Source: Jannaschia helgolandensis
Lineage (GTDB): Bacteria; Pseudomonadota; Alphaproteobacteria; Rhodobacterales; Rhodobacteraceae
Length of the DNA stretch: 64,000 nt
Direction of reading: 5' to 3'
Assembly: GCF_900109285.1 (NCBI RefSeq)
Contig: NZ_FNZQ01000001.1
Coordinates: 62,001 to 126,000 of the forward strand
Of the stretch, positions 49,727 to 58,842 are shown in pieces. The notes under the pieces were generated by a model. It was not told the DNA's origin. It saw only the letters and a program-made list of their open reading frames with translations, and did not search any database. The translations under genes were made by a program, and so were the position numbers. Every line of letters starts with the position of its first letter. The stretch's first letter is position 1.

Positions 49727-50650
49727 ATGAAGCTGCATCTGGAGTTCCGCCATCTCCGCACCATCCGCGCGATCCAAGATTGCGGCGGGCTGGCCCGCGC
49801 CGCCGACCGACTGAACATCACACAGTCCGCTCTGTCGCATCAGGTCAAGAACCTCGAAGATCAGATCGGGGTGGAATTGTTCGTCCGCCGCTCCAAGCCG
49901 ATGACCCTTTCGGCGGCCGGGCAGCGTTTGTTGCGTCTGGCCGAACAGGTGCTGCCGCAGGTCGAAGCGGTGGAGCAGGATTTCGCGGGACTTAAATCCG
50001 GCAAAACGGGTCGCCTGCATATCGCCATCGAATGCCACGCCTGCTTCGAATGGCTGTTCCCGGTGCTGGAGCAGTTTCGCCGCGCATGGCCCGAAGTCGA
50101 CGTCGACATCCGCCCCGGTTTGCAGTTCCAGGCCTTGCCCGCACTTCAGAAAGAAGAGGTCGATCTGGTCGTCTCCTCCGACCCAGAGACACTTGCGGGT
50201 GTCGAATTTGCTCCACTGTTCGATTACGAGCCGGTGTTCCTCGCGTCATCTTCTCATCCGCTGGCCGCGAAACCCTATGTCGAGGCAGAAGATTTCGCGG
50301 GCGAGACCCTGATCACCTATCCGGTCGAGCGCCCCCGCCTCGACGTGTTCAGCCAGCTTCTGACGCCCGCCGGGGTGGAGCCTGCGGCGATCCGGCAAGT
50401 CGAACTGACCGCTGTGATCCTGCTGCTTGTGGCATCGAACCGGGGGGTATCCGTCCTGCCCGACTGGGTCGTTCGGGAGGTGCGATACAACTCCGACTAC
50501 GTGACCCGCCCGCTGACCGCCAAGGGCGTGACCCGCAGGCTTTACGCGGCGGTCCGCGAAGTCGACGCCTCCAAGCCGTTTATGGCCCATGTCCTGCGCC
50601 TGATGCGGACCGAACCGCTCAAACTGCAACGCAGCGACGTATCGGCCTGA
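49727..50650 (+). CDS. metR: LysR-type regulator MetR
   Basis: 307 residues from ATG 49727, which aligns best with MetR N-termini; an in-frame ATG lies at 49709. The HTH is GLARAADRLNITQSALSHQV. The effector domain has the MetR-like IAIECHACFEWLFPVLEQF, FDYEPVFLASSSHPLAAK and TYPVERPRLDVFSQ, the homocysteine-responsive co-inducer domain. It probably activates metF and other methionine genes. Confidence 0.92.
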   Translation: MKLHLEFRHLRTIRAIQDCGGLARAADRLNITQSALSHQVKNLEDQIGVELFVRRSKPMTLSAAGQRLLRLAEQVLPQVEAVEQDFAGLKSGKTGRLHIAIECHACFEWLFPVLEQFRRAWPEVDVDIRPGLQFQALPALQKEEVDLVVSSDPETLAGVEFAPLFDYEPVFLASSSHPLAAKPYVEAEDFAGETLITYPVERPRLDVFSQLLTPAGVEPAAIRQVELTAVILLLVASNRGVSVLPDWVVREVRYNSDYVTRPLTAKGVTRRLYAAVREVDASKPFMAHVLRLMRTEPLKLQRSDVSA

Positions 50651-51037
50651 CTCTGACGTCCGAACTTTTCACATGTAGCGCCTGAATCATTAAGTGTCTG
50701 AGCCAGCGGATCGACCTGACCGCAGGTTCATGAGTATTTAGGTCTCGTCAATCGGCGCAAGTTTCGGACATGGCTGCATAACCAAAACGAGTCGGTTTCG
50801 GCAAATCCGGCGCGATATAATGTCATTCGCACCTTTTCGTTATCCATTTCTCTCCCTTGGACGAACCGCGCTCTCCTTTAGTCGCTAGTCGTTTCGTCAT
50901 TTCCTCACCTGAAGTTCATTAACCGCCGCGCTCATTGATCCGGCCCTTCCAACTCAGGATGATTGGCGCACAGAGCCGTTTGCGGGAACGTGCGTCTGGT
51001 TCTTGTTCTCGGTGACGATAGCAGAGGGAGGCATCCA
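50651..51037 (+). promoter_or_regulatory. 387-bp AT-richer intergenic region ahead of the RTX gene
   Basis: No convincing gene on either strand. It contains TTCATTAACCGCC at about 50914-50926 and a strong GAGGGAGG ribosome binding site at 51024-51031 for the next gene. Base composition is visibly lower in GC than the flanking metR, marking the edge of the exopolysaccharide region. The promoter is not obvious. Confidence 0.5.
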
Positions 51038-54000
51038 ATGCCGACGATCGATGGTTCCATTTCGGACTGGTCCCCGGATGCACGACTGGATACGGCTGCT
51101 ACCGGCACCCTGGGCTACGGGCTATGGGGCGTTGCCGATCCTGACTACTTCTATTTCGCGATCACGTCTGACGACGTCATTATTGGCGAGAACACCACGC
51201 TCTGGCTGGACACCGACCTCGACCGGGGCACGGGCTACCAGATCTGGGGATGGGCAGGCGGCGCAGAATATCAGGTCGAGATCGCGGCCGATGGAACCGC
51301 GCGGCTCTATTCCGGCGGTCCGGAAGAGACCTTGGTCGCCGAGCTCGAAGCAGTCCGCAGCGCCGATGGGCGTGTTCTTGAGTTCCGTATTGACCGATCC
51401 TTGCTTGCCGGAAATCCTGACGCAGTTCGCGTCTATGCAGATGTCAACGATTCCGCCTTTCTTCCCAACAGCTACGCAAACACGAATTTCATTGTCGCCG
51501 AACCAAGCCCGAGCGTCGTCACCGGAGGCAAGACCCTTGATGGGAATCTTGTGGATTGGGATGCAGCCACACGCCTTGATACGCCCGCTACCGGCGCGGC
51601 GGGGTATGCGTTTTACGGCGACCTTCAGGATAACGTCTTCACCTTCGCCATTTCCACCGACGGTACCGCGATCGGGGCGAATACCACGATCTGGCTGGAT
51701 ACCGACCGCGACACCGCGACCGGCTATCAGGTCTGGGGCTGGGCCGTGGGCGGCGAATACAACATCAACATCACGGCTGATGGCGAGGCGCGCCTCTATA
51801 CAGGTGCCGCGGGCGAGACCTTCGTGGCCAACCTCGACTTTGCATACAATGCAGATGGCACCGTGATCGAAATCGCATTGGATCGGGCACTTGTCGGGAA
51901 CCCAGCGTCGATGCGGGTCTTCGCCGACGTCAACGACTCGGTCTTCATTCCCAACAGTTATGCAAACGCGAATTTCATCGTCGGATCCGAGCCCACGCCC
52001 GTCATCGGCGGCATCACTCTGGACGGGTCGGTTTCCGAGTGGACGCCCGAGAGCATTTTGTTGACCCAGGGTGGGTACCAGTTGCGCGGCGAATTTGTCG
52101 TGGATGCCGCTGGTGACCAGTATGTCTTTGCCATCGAGTCGGACGGAACAACGATCGGTGCCAACACGACCATCTGGCTTGATACCGACCTCAACAGCAC
52201 CACAGGTTATCAGATCTGGGGCTGGGCCGGCGGGGCCGAATACAACGTCAACATCACTGCCGATGGCCAGGCCAGACTCTACAGTGGTGCTGCCGGCGGC
52301 ACCTATATTGCTGATCTCGATTTCGGATTTTCCGCCGACGGAACCGGGTTTGAGGTCGCGATCTCGAAAGATCTCCTCTCGGGGGCACCTGATCAGGTGC
52401 GGATTCTCGCCGACGTCAACGACGCTGTTTTCCTGCCGGGCGACTATAGCAGTGCGAACCTTGTCGTAGGTGCTCCCCTGCCGCCGCCGACGGATGCGCC
52501 CGAGTCACGCATTGCGATAGTCTATTCGGCGACCACCGCTGCAAACTTCTATGACATCACGGCCTATGGTCAGCTTTTCATGGCCGCGCAAAATCAGGCC
52601 ATGCAGGCCGGAATCCCGTTCGACCTGCTGACCGAGGCCGACCTGCTCGATCCGACCGGCCTGGCCGGTTACGATGCCATCGTATTCCCCGGCTTTTCGA
52701 ACGTTCAGGCAAGCCAGGCTGCTACCATCGCCGCATCCCTGACGACCGCAGCGCAGGATTATGGAGTCGGCATGATCGTCGCAGGTAATTTCCTGACCAA
52801 CGATGAAACCGGCGCGGCCCTTCCCGGAAACTCCTATGCCCGCATGAACGCTCTACTGGGTGTCACTCTCGAAGGTTTTGGCGCCACTCAGGGAATTACA
52901 CTTAACGCCTCCAATGCGGCCAACCCTATCCTCGATGGCTATACCAACGGGCAGGTCGTGGGCAATTACGGCAACCTTTCATACCTGAACTTCACCGACA
53001 CCACCGGATCAGGGCAGGTTCTTTTCGAACAAGTTGTGAGTGATGGCACCTACGATGCCGTCATTGCGACACAGACCGCCGGGCGCAATGTCCATTTCGC
53101 GACCGATGCGATCATGGGCAACAACAACATCCTGGGCGAGGCGATCGACTGGGTTCTTCAGGATAATGCGCCGGACATCTCGCTGCTGATGACCCGCAAC
53201 AGCTCAATCTTCTATTCGCGCAATGACATGGACCAGTCGCAGGAGACGTGGGACGTCAGCGGACAGACTCCCGGCATCTATGATGCGATGCTGCCGATCA
53301 TAGAGACCTGGTACGAAAACTACGGCTTCGTCGGGTCATACTATGTCAATATCGGTTCCAACCCGCCCGATCAGCAGACCGACTGGTCTGTCTCGAAGCC
53401 CTATTACGATCGGCTTCTGGCGCTTGAGAGCGAGATCGGAACCCATTCCTATACACATGCCGTTGATACGAACCTGCTTTTCCCCGATGTGGTGACGGAT
53501 GAGCTTCTGCAGGCGCGGAACTTCGTTTATCCGGACATGACAGCGAGCGAGTTCAACGCCATTCTGGCTGACACACTGGCACGGACCGACCCCACCAACC
53601 CCAACGCCATCGACCCCGCCGACCTGACCGTTCAGGAAAAGGCGGTCCTTGAAGCATCATACCGTTTCCAGTTCGAATATTCCAAACTGGTTATCGAACG
53701 CGAGATGGGTATCCAGGTCACTGGGGCCGCAGTATCCGGTGCGCCGGAACGGATCGACGCCACGCGTGAGATCATCCAGTTCTTCGACTATATCAGCGGC
53801 GGGTATTCGGGGACCGGGGCGGGCTACCCCGGTGCTTTCGGATACCTGACGCCCGGTGAGAACGATCGGGTCTATCTGGCCCCCAACATGTCTTTCGATT
53901 TCTCGCTTGTCGGCTTTAACGGCATGACCCCAGAACAGGCCGAAGCCACGTGGCTTGCGGAATTCGCCGCACTGACCGCCAACGGCACGACCCCGATCCT

Positions 54001-54964
54001 TGCATTTCCCTGGCATGATTACGGACCTACCGAATGGAACCTCGGAACCCCTGGGCAGGTCTATACTTTTCAAATGTATGAAACGCTTATCGCGGCCGCG
54101 GCTGCATCCGGAGCCGAGTTCGTCACAGGAAAGGACCTGGCCGAACGTATCGCGAGTTTCTCGGCAAGCAGCCTGACCACATCACGTGTGGGCGATGTTG
54201 TGAACGTGACTGTCGGCTCCAGCGACGCGGGGAAATTCGCGATCGACCTCGGCAAGGAGGGCCAGATTGCATCCGTCACCAATTGGTACGCATGGGACAG
54301 CGATTCCGTCTTCCTGCCCAGCTCCGGCGGAACCTTCGAGATTACGCTGGGCACTGAGATGGCGGACGTGACGCGCATTTCCGCACTACCGATGCGCGGC
54401 GATCTTCTGTCCGTTTCTGGCGACGGGTCCGATCTCGACTTCAGCTTCTCGGGGCGCGGAGAGGTTCTCGTCACTCTCAGGTCGCAGGACAGCGCACCCA
54501 TCCGCATCACCGGTGCCGACAGCGCGACCTTGCCTGATGCCGGATCCGTATCGCTGACTTTCGATACTGTTGGCCTGAACACGGCCTCGGTCGACTACCT
54601 TGCACCGGGCACCCTTCTGATCGGTGATGCCGGCTCCGATATACTACTTGGCGGCAGTGCAGCAGACACTCTTGAAGGGCGCGGCGGCAATGACATCCTC
54701 TCCGGCGGCGGCGGCGATGATTACTTTGTTTTCCGTCTTGGCGATGCTTTCGACACGATCCTCGACTTCGCGACCGGGATCGACACGCTGGAGCTTTCAG
54801 GTTTCGGCTTTGCCGATGCCGAGGCTGCGTGGGGCGCCTTCGTAGACACTGCTGAAGGGTTAGAGCTGACTTTCGGTGACACGGATCGTCTGCTTCTGGC
54901 GGGCCTCAACCAGGGGGATCTTTCATCTGCTGACATCGTCACCGATCCGTTCCTCTTTGCCTGA
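51038..54964 (+). CDS. RTX-tailed secreted protein: three binding-type repeats plus polysaccharide deacetylase-like region
   Basis: 1308 residues from ATG 51038. No Sec signal. Residues ~1-485 are three ~160-residue repeats, each with TIWLDTDLxxxTGYQIWGWA, EYNVNITADGxARLY and FADVNDSVFLPNSYANANF; they look like carbohydrate-binding beta-sandwiches. Residues ~490-700 resemble a Rossmann/amidotransferase-like domain. The ~715-1030 segment is deacetylase-like: FYSRNDMDQSQ (Asp730/732), EIGTHSYTHA (His803, His807) and FPWHDYG (His993). RTX nonapeptides at ~1196-1228 (GGNDILSGGGGDD) and an acidic C-terminus indicate type I secretion. Likely extracellular deacetylase of the locus polysaccharide; no T1SS genes in the window. 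Confidence 0.75.
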   Translation: MPTIDGSISDWSPDARLDTAATGTLGYGLWGVADPDYFYFAITSDDVIIGENTTLWLDTDLDRGTGYQIWGWAGGAEYQVEIAADGTARLYSGGPEETLVAELEAVRSADGRVLEFRIDRSLLAGNPDAVRVYADVNDSAFLPNSYANTNFIVAEPSPSVVTGGKTLDGNLVDWDAATRLDTPATGAAGYAFYGDLQDNVFTFAISTDGTAIGANTTIWLDTDRDTATGYQVWGWAVGGEYNINITADGEARLYTGAAGETFVANLDFAYNADGTVIEIALDRALVGNPASMRVFADVNDSVFIPNSYANANFIVGSEPTPVIGGITLDGSVSEWTPESILLTQGGYQLRGEFVVDAAGDQYVFAIESDGTTIGANTTIWLDTDLNSTTGYQIWGWAGGAEYNVNITADGQARLYSGAAGGTYIADLDFGFSADGTGFEVAISKDLLSGAPDQVRILADVNDAVFLPGDYSSANLVVGAPLPPPTDAPESRIAIVYSATTAANFYDITAYGQLFMAAQNQAMQAGIPFDLLTEADLLDPTGLAGYDAIVFPGFSNVQASQAATIAASLTTAAQDYGVGMIVAGNFLTNDETGAALPGNSYARMNALLGVTLEGFGATQGITLNASNAANPILDGYTNGQVVGNYGNLSYLNFTDTTGSGQVLFEQVVSDGTYDAVIATQTAGRNVHFATDAIMGNNNILGEAIDWVLQDNAPDISLLMTRNSSIFYSRNDMDQSQETWDVSGQTPGIYDAMLPIIETWYENYGFVGSYYVNIGSNPPDQQTDWSVSKPYYDRLLALESEIGTHSYTHAVDTNLLFPDVVTDELLQARNFVYPDMTASEFNAILADTLARTDPTNPNAIDPADLTVQEKAVLEASYRFQFEYSKLVIEREMGIQVTGAAVSGAPERIDATREIIQFFDYISGGYSGTGAGYPGAFGYLTPGENDRVYLAPNMSFDFSLVGFNGMTPEQAEATWLAEFAALTANGTTPILAFPWHDYGPTEWNLGTPGQVYTFQMYETLIAAAAASGAEFVTGKDLAERIASFSASSLTTSRVGDVVNVTVGSSDAGKFAIDLGKEGQIASVTNWYAWDSDSVFLPSSGGTFEITLGTEMADVTRISALPMRGDLLSVSGDGSDLDFSFSGRGEVLVTLRSQDSAPIRITGADSATLPDAGSVSLTFDTVGLNTASVDYLAPGTLLIGDAGSDILLGGSAADTLEGRGGNDILSGGGGDDYFVFRLGDAFDTILDFATGIDTLELSGFGFADAEAAWGAFVDTAEGLELTFGDTDRLLLAGLNQGDLSSADIVTDPFLFA

Positions 54965-55079
54965 CCATTCCTCCAGCTTCTTCCATTACGCATCCCGAAG
55001 CGTCATAACGATCTGCGACTCGCACAGAACGCCCTTTGGGCCAGATGGATATATGTTCCCGGCTACCGAGGAGGTCACG

Positions 55080-55145
55080 ATGGATCAGAGCGGTAATCCG
55101 GCGGAGCCATCTTCCACCGGGAAGGCCAGTGACGGCGTATCCTAG
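55080..55145 (+). other. Short 21-codon ORF with strong ribosome binding site
   Basis: ATG 55080 follows GAGGAGG at 5-bp spacing and encodes MDQSGNPAEPSSTGKASDGV plus Ser, then TAG. No family recognised. Given the glmS remnant just downstream, it could be another deletion scar or a leader peptide. It may equally be chance. Confidence 0.25.
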
Positions 55146-55219
55146 CTTGCATTGTGCCTCCGCCGGGATCGCACAGCTTCAGCCTGGAATTGCGCAAAAC
55201 GCCTGAGGAGAACTCGCTT

Positions 55220-55324
55220 ATGTGTGGAATTGTCGGTGTGATCGCCAATCGACCGGTCGCCCGGATCCTTCTTTCCTCGCTGGCGCGGCCCCACAACCTT
55301 GCAAAATCAGTCACGGTGGAATGA
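55220..55324 (+). pseudogene. glmS: glmS internal-deletion remnant (34 codons, in frame)
   Basis: ATG 55220, preceded by GAGGAG, encodes MCGIVGVIANRPVARILL, the glutaminase N-terminus of glucosamine-6-phosphate synthase (catalytic Cys2 included). This is joined directly to ARPHNLAKSVTVE and a stop, the conserved C-terminal end of the same ~600-residue enzyme. The middle (about 95%) is missing without a frameshift. The stop overlaps the galE start (ATGA), so it now acts as a translated leader for galE. GlmS makes the hexosamine precursor that GalE-containing loci need. Confidence 0.85.
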
Positions 55325-56370
55325 TGCGCCCTCCAACAAAGCCCCCATCGGGCAAGACCATCCTGGCGACAGGTGGTGCCGGCTACATCGGATCGCACGT
55401 CGTTGTCGAACTCCTCCAGGCCGGACACCGGGTCGTTATCTTCGACAATTTCGAGAACTCAGACCGTCGCGCCGTGGCGTGCATTCCGAAAATCGCCCCC
55501 GGCACAATCGTCCTTGTCGAAGGGGACGTCCGCAATCGGCTTGTCGTCGAGGAGATCCTTTCCCGATACAACATAGATGCCGTCATCCACCTTGCCGGCA
55601 AGAAAGCCGTCGGCGAATCCGTGGCCGATCCCATGCTCTATTTTCACGACAATCTTCTTGGTGCGATCTCCTTGTTGCAGGCAATGCGCAACGTCGGCAC
55701 AAAGAATCTCGTCTTTTCATCCTCGGCCACGGTCTATGGGGTCCCGAAGGTTCTACCGATCCCGGAAGCCGCGCCGACCCAGGTTACGAACCCTTACGGT
55801 CGCACCAAGCTGATGATCGAAGAGATGATTGACGATTTCGCCGTCGCGGAACCGGATTTCCGCGCAATCTCCTTGCGATACTTCAATCCGGTCGGTGCCC
55901 ATGCCAGCGGTCTCATCGGGGAAAACCCCAAGGATGTACCGAACAACCTCTTTCCTTACGTGGCGCAAACGGCCATCGGTTTGCGAAAGGAGGTTCAGGT
56001 CTTCGGGGCGGATTACGACACTCCCGACGGAACCGGTGTCCGCGACTATATCCATGTGGTGGATCTTGCGTCCGGACATGTCGCGGCGATCCAGCATCTT
56101 TTCGATACCTCTCCCGAAGATCGCCATCTCCGGATCAACCTCGGCACCGGAACAGGATATAGCGTCCTTCAGATCATCGAGGCGTTCTCGGTCGCCTGCG
56201 GCTTTGCGATCCCTTATCGCGTAACAGATCGTCGTCCGGGTGACGCGGCAGTGTCACTTGCAGATCCCAAGCGCGCCGCTGCCCTTTTGCAATGGTGCGC
56301 GACCCGTGACCTATCCCGGATGTGCGCCGATCATTGGGCGTTCCAGCGACAGACGGCTCTGGTCACTTAG
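55321..56370 (+). CDS. galE: UDP-glucose 4-epimerase (possibly UDP-GlcNAc 4-epimerase)
   Basis: 349 residues; ATG 55321 overlaps the glmS-remnant stop, with an alternative ATG at 55324. Extended SDR: NAD binding ATGGAGYIGSHVVVELL, FSSSATVYG and the catalytic NPYGRTK (Tyr-xxx-Lys), then RYFNPVGAHASGLIGENP and VRDYIHVVDLASGH. It would supply UDP-Gal and perhaps UDP-GalNAc for a galactosamine-rich polymer. Whether it accepts N-acetylated sugars cannot be read from the sequence alone. Confidence 0.9.
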   Translation: MMRPPTKPPSGKTILATGGAGYIGSHVVVELLQAGHRVVIFDNFENSDRRAVACIPKIAPGTIVLVEGDVRNRLVVEEILSRYNIDAVIHLAGKKAVGESVADPMLYFHDNLLGAISLLQAMRNVGTKNLVFSSSATVYGVPKVLPIPEAAPTQVTNPYGRTKLMIEEMIDDFAVAEPDFRAISLRYFNPVGAHASGLIGENPKDVPNNLFPYVAQTAIGLRKEVQVFGADYDTPDGTGVRDYIHVVDLASGHVAAIQHLFDTSPEDRHLRINLGTGTGYSVLQIIEAFSVACGFAIPYRVTDRRPGDAAVSLADPKRAAALLQWCATRDLSRMCADHWAFQRQTALVT

Positions 56371-56437
56371 CCCCCCGGTCCGCTCCAACCCTGCGCCGGG
56401 GAGCAGCGCCTTTCGGAAAATATCTGCCTTGAACCTC

Positions 56438-57544
56438 ATGTCCCTGTTTCGGCCAGCTGCCTTTTTGGGATTCGTCGCTGCCAGCATTCCCGCCCTCATC
56501 GTTATGACCCAGGATGCTTCTTCTGCCCTCCAGCCTCCCGACCGGGAATGTGCCATGTCCAGTGCAAGATTACGCTCCGCACGGCTTGCCTCGGCGTTGC
56601 AAAAGGGGTTCGGCGTCCAGTACTGGGGAGCTACATACAGTGCCGAAACGCTGTCCCAGCAGCCGCACGGCCTTCTGATCCTCGAAGTAACCAAGATCGG
56701 CGCGACCTACAGCGAGACTGGCCGCGAGGTCTTCTTCAGCCCCGAAGAGATCGCAAAGATTAACAGGGACGGCACCCGCCCTACCCTCGGCTACCTTAAT
56801 GTCAGCGAGATCGAAACCTATCGCGATTACTGGATCGACCTTGTTACCGAACCTGACACCGCATCGCCCGATGACCTTCCAGAGTGGTACGGCCCCACCT
56901 CCAGTAGTGGTGAGCATCTTGCCGCCTATTGGACAAAAGCCTGGCAGGGCATCGTCCTGGCGCGGGTTGACCGTCTGATGCAGACGGGCATCGATGGCCT
57001 CTTTCTGGACGACGTGCTGCACTATTACACTCAGGCGCTTGATGGCACACTCCGCTGGCCGACAGGTAACCGTCCCGAAAGTCCCGAGGATGCCCCGGAA
57101 TTCGCGCTTGAAATGATGCGGCTGGTCGAACTGATCGCAGCCCGCGCCCGCGAATGGAAATGCGATGCATATATCGTTGTTAACAATGGCGTCTTCATCG
57201 GTCGCGATGCAGCCGGGGCAGAGCCCGGACCCGAAGGCAAGGCCGGTTTTTCATCCTATCTGAACGCCATCGAAGCCATCATGCTCGAAAACTTCTCGGC
57301 CGCGACCACAAACGCCGGCACGATCGAGGCGCTGCAACAGGACTTTCGCGACCAGGGAGTCGCCGTTCTGTCGCTCGATGTCTTGACTCAATTTCCGGAC
57401 CAGGACCCTGAAAAACTGCGCCAGACAATTGCGAAGAAGGCGGCGCAATCGGGCTTTTATCCCTATATCGCCGCCGACGAAGCCTTCAACCAGGTTGCCC
57501 CTCCGATCCAGCTTCCGTCAGGTCGGCCGGCCGTAACGGAATGA
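56438..57544 (+). CDS. GH114-like endo-alpha-1,4-polygalactosaminidase
   Basis: 368 residues from ATG 56438, with an N-terminal hydrophobic signal/anchor (FRPAAFLGFVAASIPALIVM). TM1410/GH114-type (alpha/beta)8 features: FGVQYWGATYS, GLLILEVTKIGATYSETG, LGYLNVSEIETYRDYW, and GIDGLFLDDVLHYY with the catalytic-type Asp. PelA normally carries a related hydrolase as its N-terminal domain; here it is a separate gene. Its last ~20 codons overlap the convergent TPR gene by 59 bp. Confidence 0.8.
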   Translation: MSLFRPAAFLGFVAASIPALIVMTQDASSALQPPDRECAMSSARLRSARLASALQKGFGVQYWGATYSAETLSQQPHGLLILEVTKIGATYSETGREVFFSPEEIAKINRDGTRPTLGYLNVSEIETYRDYWIDLVTEPDTASPDDLPEWYGPTSSSGEHLAAYWTKAWQGIVLARVDRLMQTGIDGLFLDDVLHYYTQALDGTLRWPTGNRPESPEDAPEFALEMMRLVELIAARAREWKCDAYIVVNNGVFIGRDAAGAEPGPEGKAGFSSYLNAIEAIMLENFSAATTNAGTIEALQQDFRDQGVAVLSLDVLTQFPDQDPEKLRQTIAKKAAQSGFYPYIAADEAFNQVAPPIQLPSGRPAVTE

Positions 57545-58841
57545 TGCTTTCGCGCAAGCGATAGCGCAGGTCCGGATTGTCCACCACGCCCGTCAGAAGC
57601 GTTCGATGCAAAGGGCTGCCGCGCAGCCCTTCGAGCAACGACATCCAGATAAGCTGGTCCCATTCTCCCAGCGGGTATTTCGCCGCGGCGACCAGATGCC
57701 TGTAGGTCGCGGGCTGATCACCTCTCCAGTTTGCCCAGGCTGCGCCTACCAGCGGTGCTTCCTTGAAAATCTCCTCGCTCAGCAGTTGGCGATACGGGAC
57801 CAGGGCTCCGGCGCCGCGATAACGCACCAATTGCATCAGGGCCTGCCCGGTCGCCCGCGGGCTTGCCAGTTTGCGCTCGGACGCAAGCGCGCTTTGCAAG
57901 CCCCGCATATCGCCGGTGCTTTCCGCAAGAAGGGACAGCGCCGCCCATTCCGCCTCGCTCAGGGTGTCGCGGGTCGAGAGCCATTCCGCCTGCAGGATGC
58001 GCGCAACACCACCATGGCCGCTACTGGCAAAGACAGCCACGACCACGTACCCATCCTGCGGTAACACGCGAAATCCTTCTCGGGCCAACAGAATTGCCGC
58101 ATCGATTGCACCACGTCCGATCAATGCCCGCACCGAAGTCTCGAGCGCCTCAGAGCCCTTGGGCCCTTCGGCCCATCGCGTTGCAACGTCCACCGCTTCC
58201 ATTGGCCGTCCCGCCTCGACCAGGAATTCAAGCAACCTCCTCTTGAACGCGAGGTTCTCCTGTATGTCGCTTTCGGCAAATGACGTGAGCAGTCTCTCGT
58301 AGCTATCGACCCGCCCGGCGGCAATCAGCAGGCGCCCCAGACGTTCGGCCTCCCAGACCGAAAGCTTTGTCGGATCGACGGACAGAAGAAGCGCACGCTC
58401 GGCTTCGGCCATGCGCAGGGATCTGTACCAGCCGCCAAGGCGCACCCGACGATCCGGCGTCGGATAGGCATCATATGCCTGCCGAAGAAATACCGCCGCA
58501 CCGGACAAATCGCCCGCTGTCACTTCTATACCCGCAAGTGTCTCAAGAATATCCTCGGACGGCCCAGCCTGCGACAGCAGCCTCAGGAACGACCTGCGGG
58601 CCCCGTCCAGATCACCGTCCGCCAAGGATAGCCGACCAAAGACAAGCTCAAGATTGTCGTGAAACACAATCTTGCCCTCTGCCTGGCGCAGCTCTTTCAA
58701 CGCCACCTCGGGTTCCATACGCGACAGATCTGCTTCGAACTTTATTGCAGGGTCGGGTCGCAGTGCCACGATTCCTCCGACCGCGATCACCCCAACAACC
58801 ACAGACACTATTGCGTAGTCGCGCATCGCCTCCAGTCTCAT
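57486..58841 (-). CDS. Membrane-anchored TPR protein of the Pel-like locus
   Basis: 451 residues. One N-terminal transmembrane helix (YAIVSVVVGVIAVGGIVAL), the rest a helical TPR-like solenoid (e.g. LELVFGRLSLADGDLDGARR, AWANWRGDQPATYRHLVAAA). It starts one base after the stop of the PelA-like gene and is probably coupled to it. In Pseudomonas the TPR region of PelB binds PelA; this protein may be that scaffold without a beta-barrel, or a PelE-like subunit. The assignment is from context and fold only. Confidence 0.6.
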   Translation of the reverse strand: MRLEAMRDYAIVSVVVGVIAVGGIVALRPDPAIKFEADLSRMEPEVALKELRQAEGKIVFHDNLELVFGRLSLADGDLDGARRSFLRLLSQAGPSEDILETLAGIEVTAGDLSGAAVFLRQAYDAYPTPDRRVRLGGWYRSLRMAEAERALLLSVDPTKLSVWEAERLGRLLIAAGRVDSYERLLTSFAESDIQENLAFKRRLLEFLVEAGRPMEAVDVATRWAEGPKGSEALETSVRALIGRGAIDAAILLAREGFRVLPQDGYVVVAVFASSGHGGVARILQAEWLSTRDTLSEAEWAALSLLAESTGDMRGLQSALASERKLASPRATGQALMQLVRYRGAGALVPYRQLLSEEIFKEAPLVGAAWANWRGDQPATYRHLVAAAKYPLGEWDQLIWMSLLEGLRGSPLHRTLLTGVVDNPDLRYRLRESIIPLRPADLTEAGSEGQPG

Positions 58842-58842
58842 C

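Noticed and set aside
55075-55428. Minus-strand frame containing HHSTVTDFARLWG
   Set aside because: This peptide is the complement of the conserved glmS 3' end, a known source of spurious annotations; it instead supports the glmS remnant on the plus strand.
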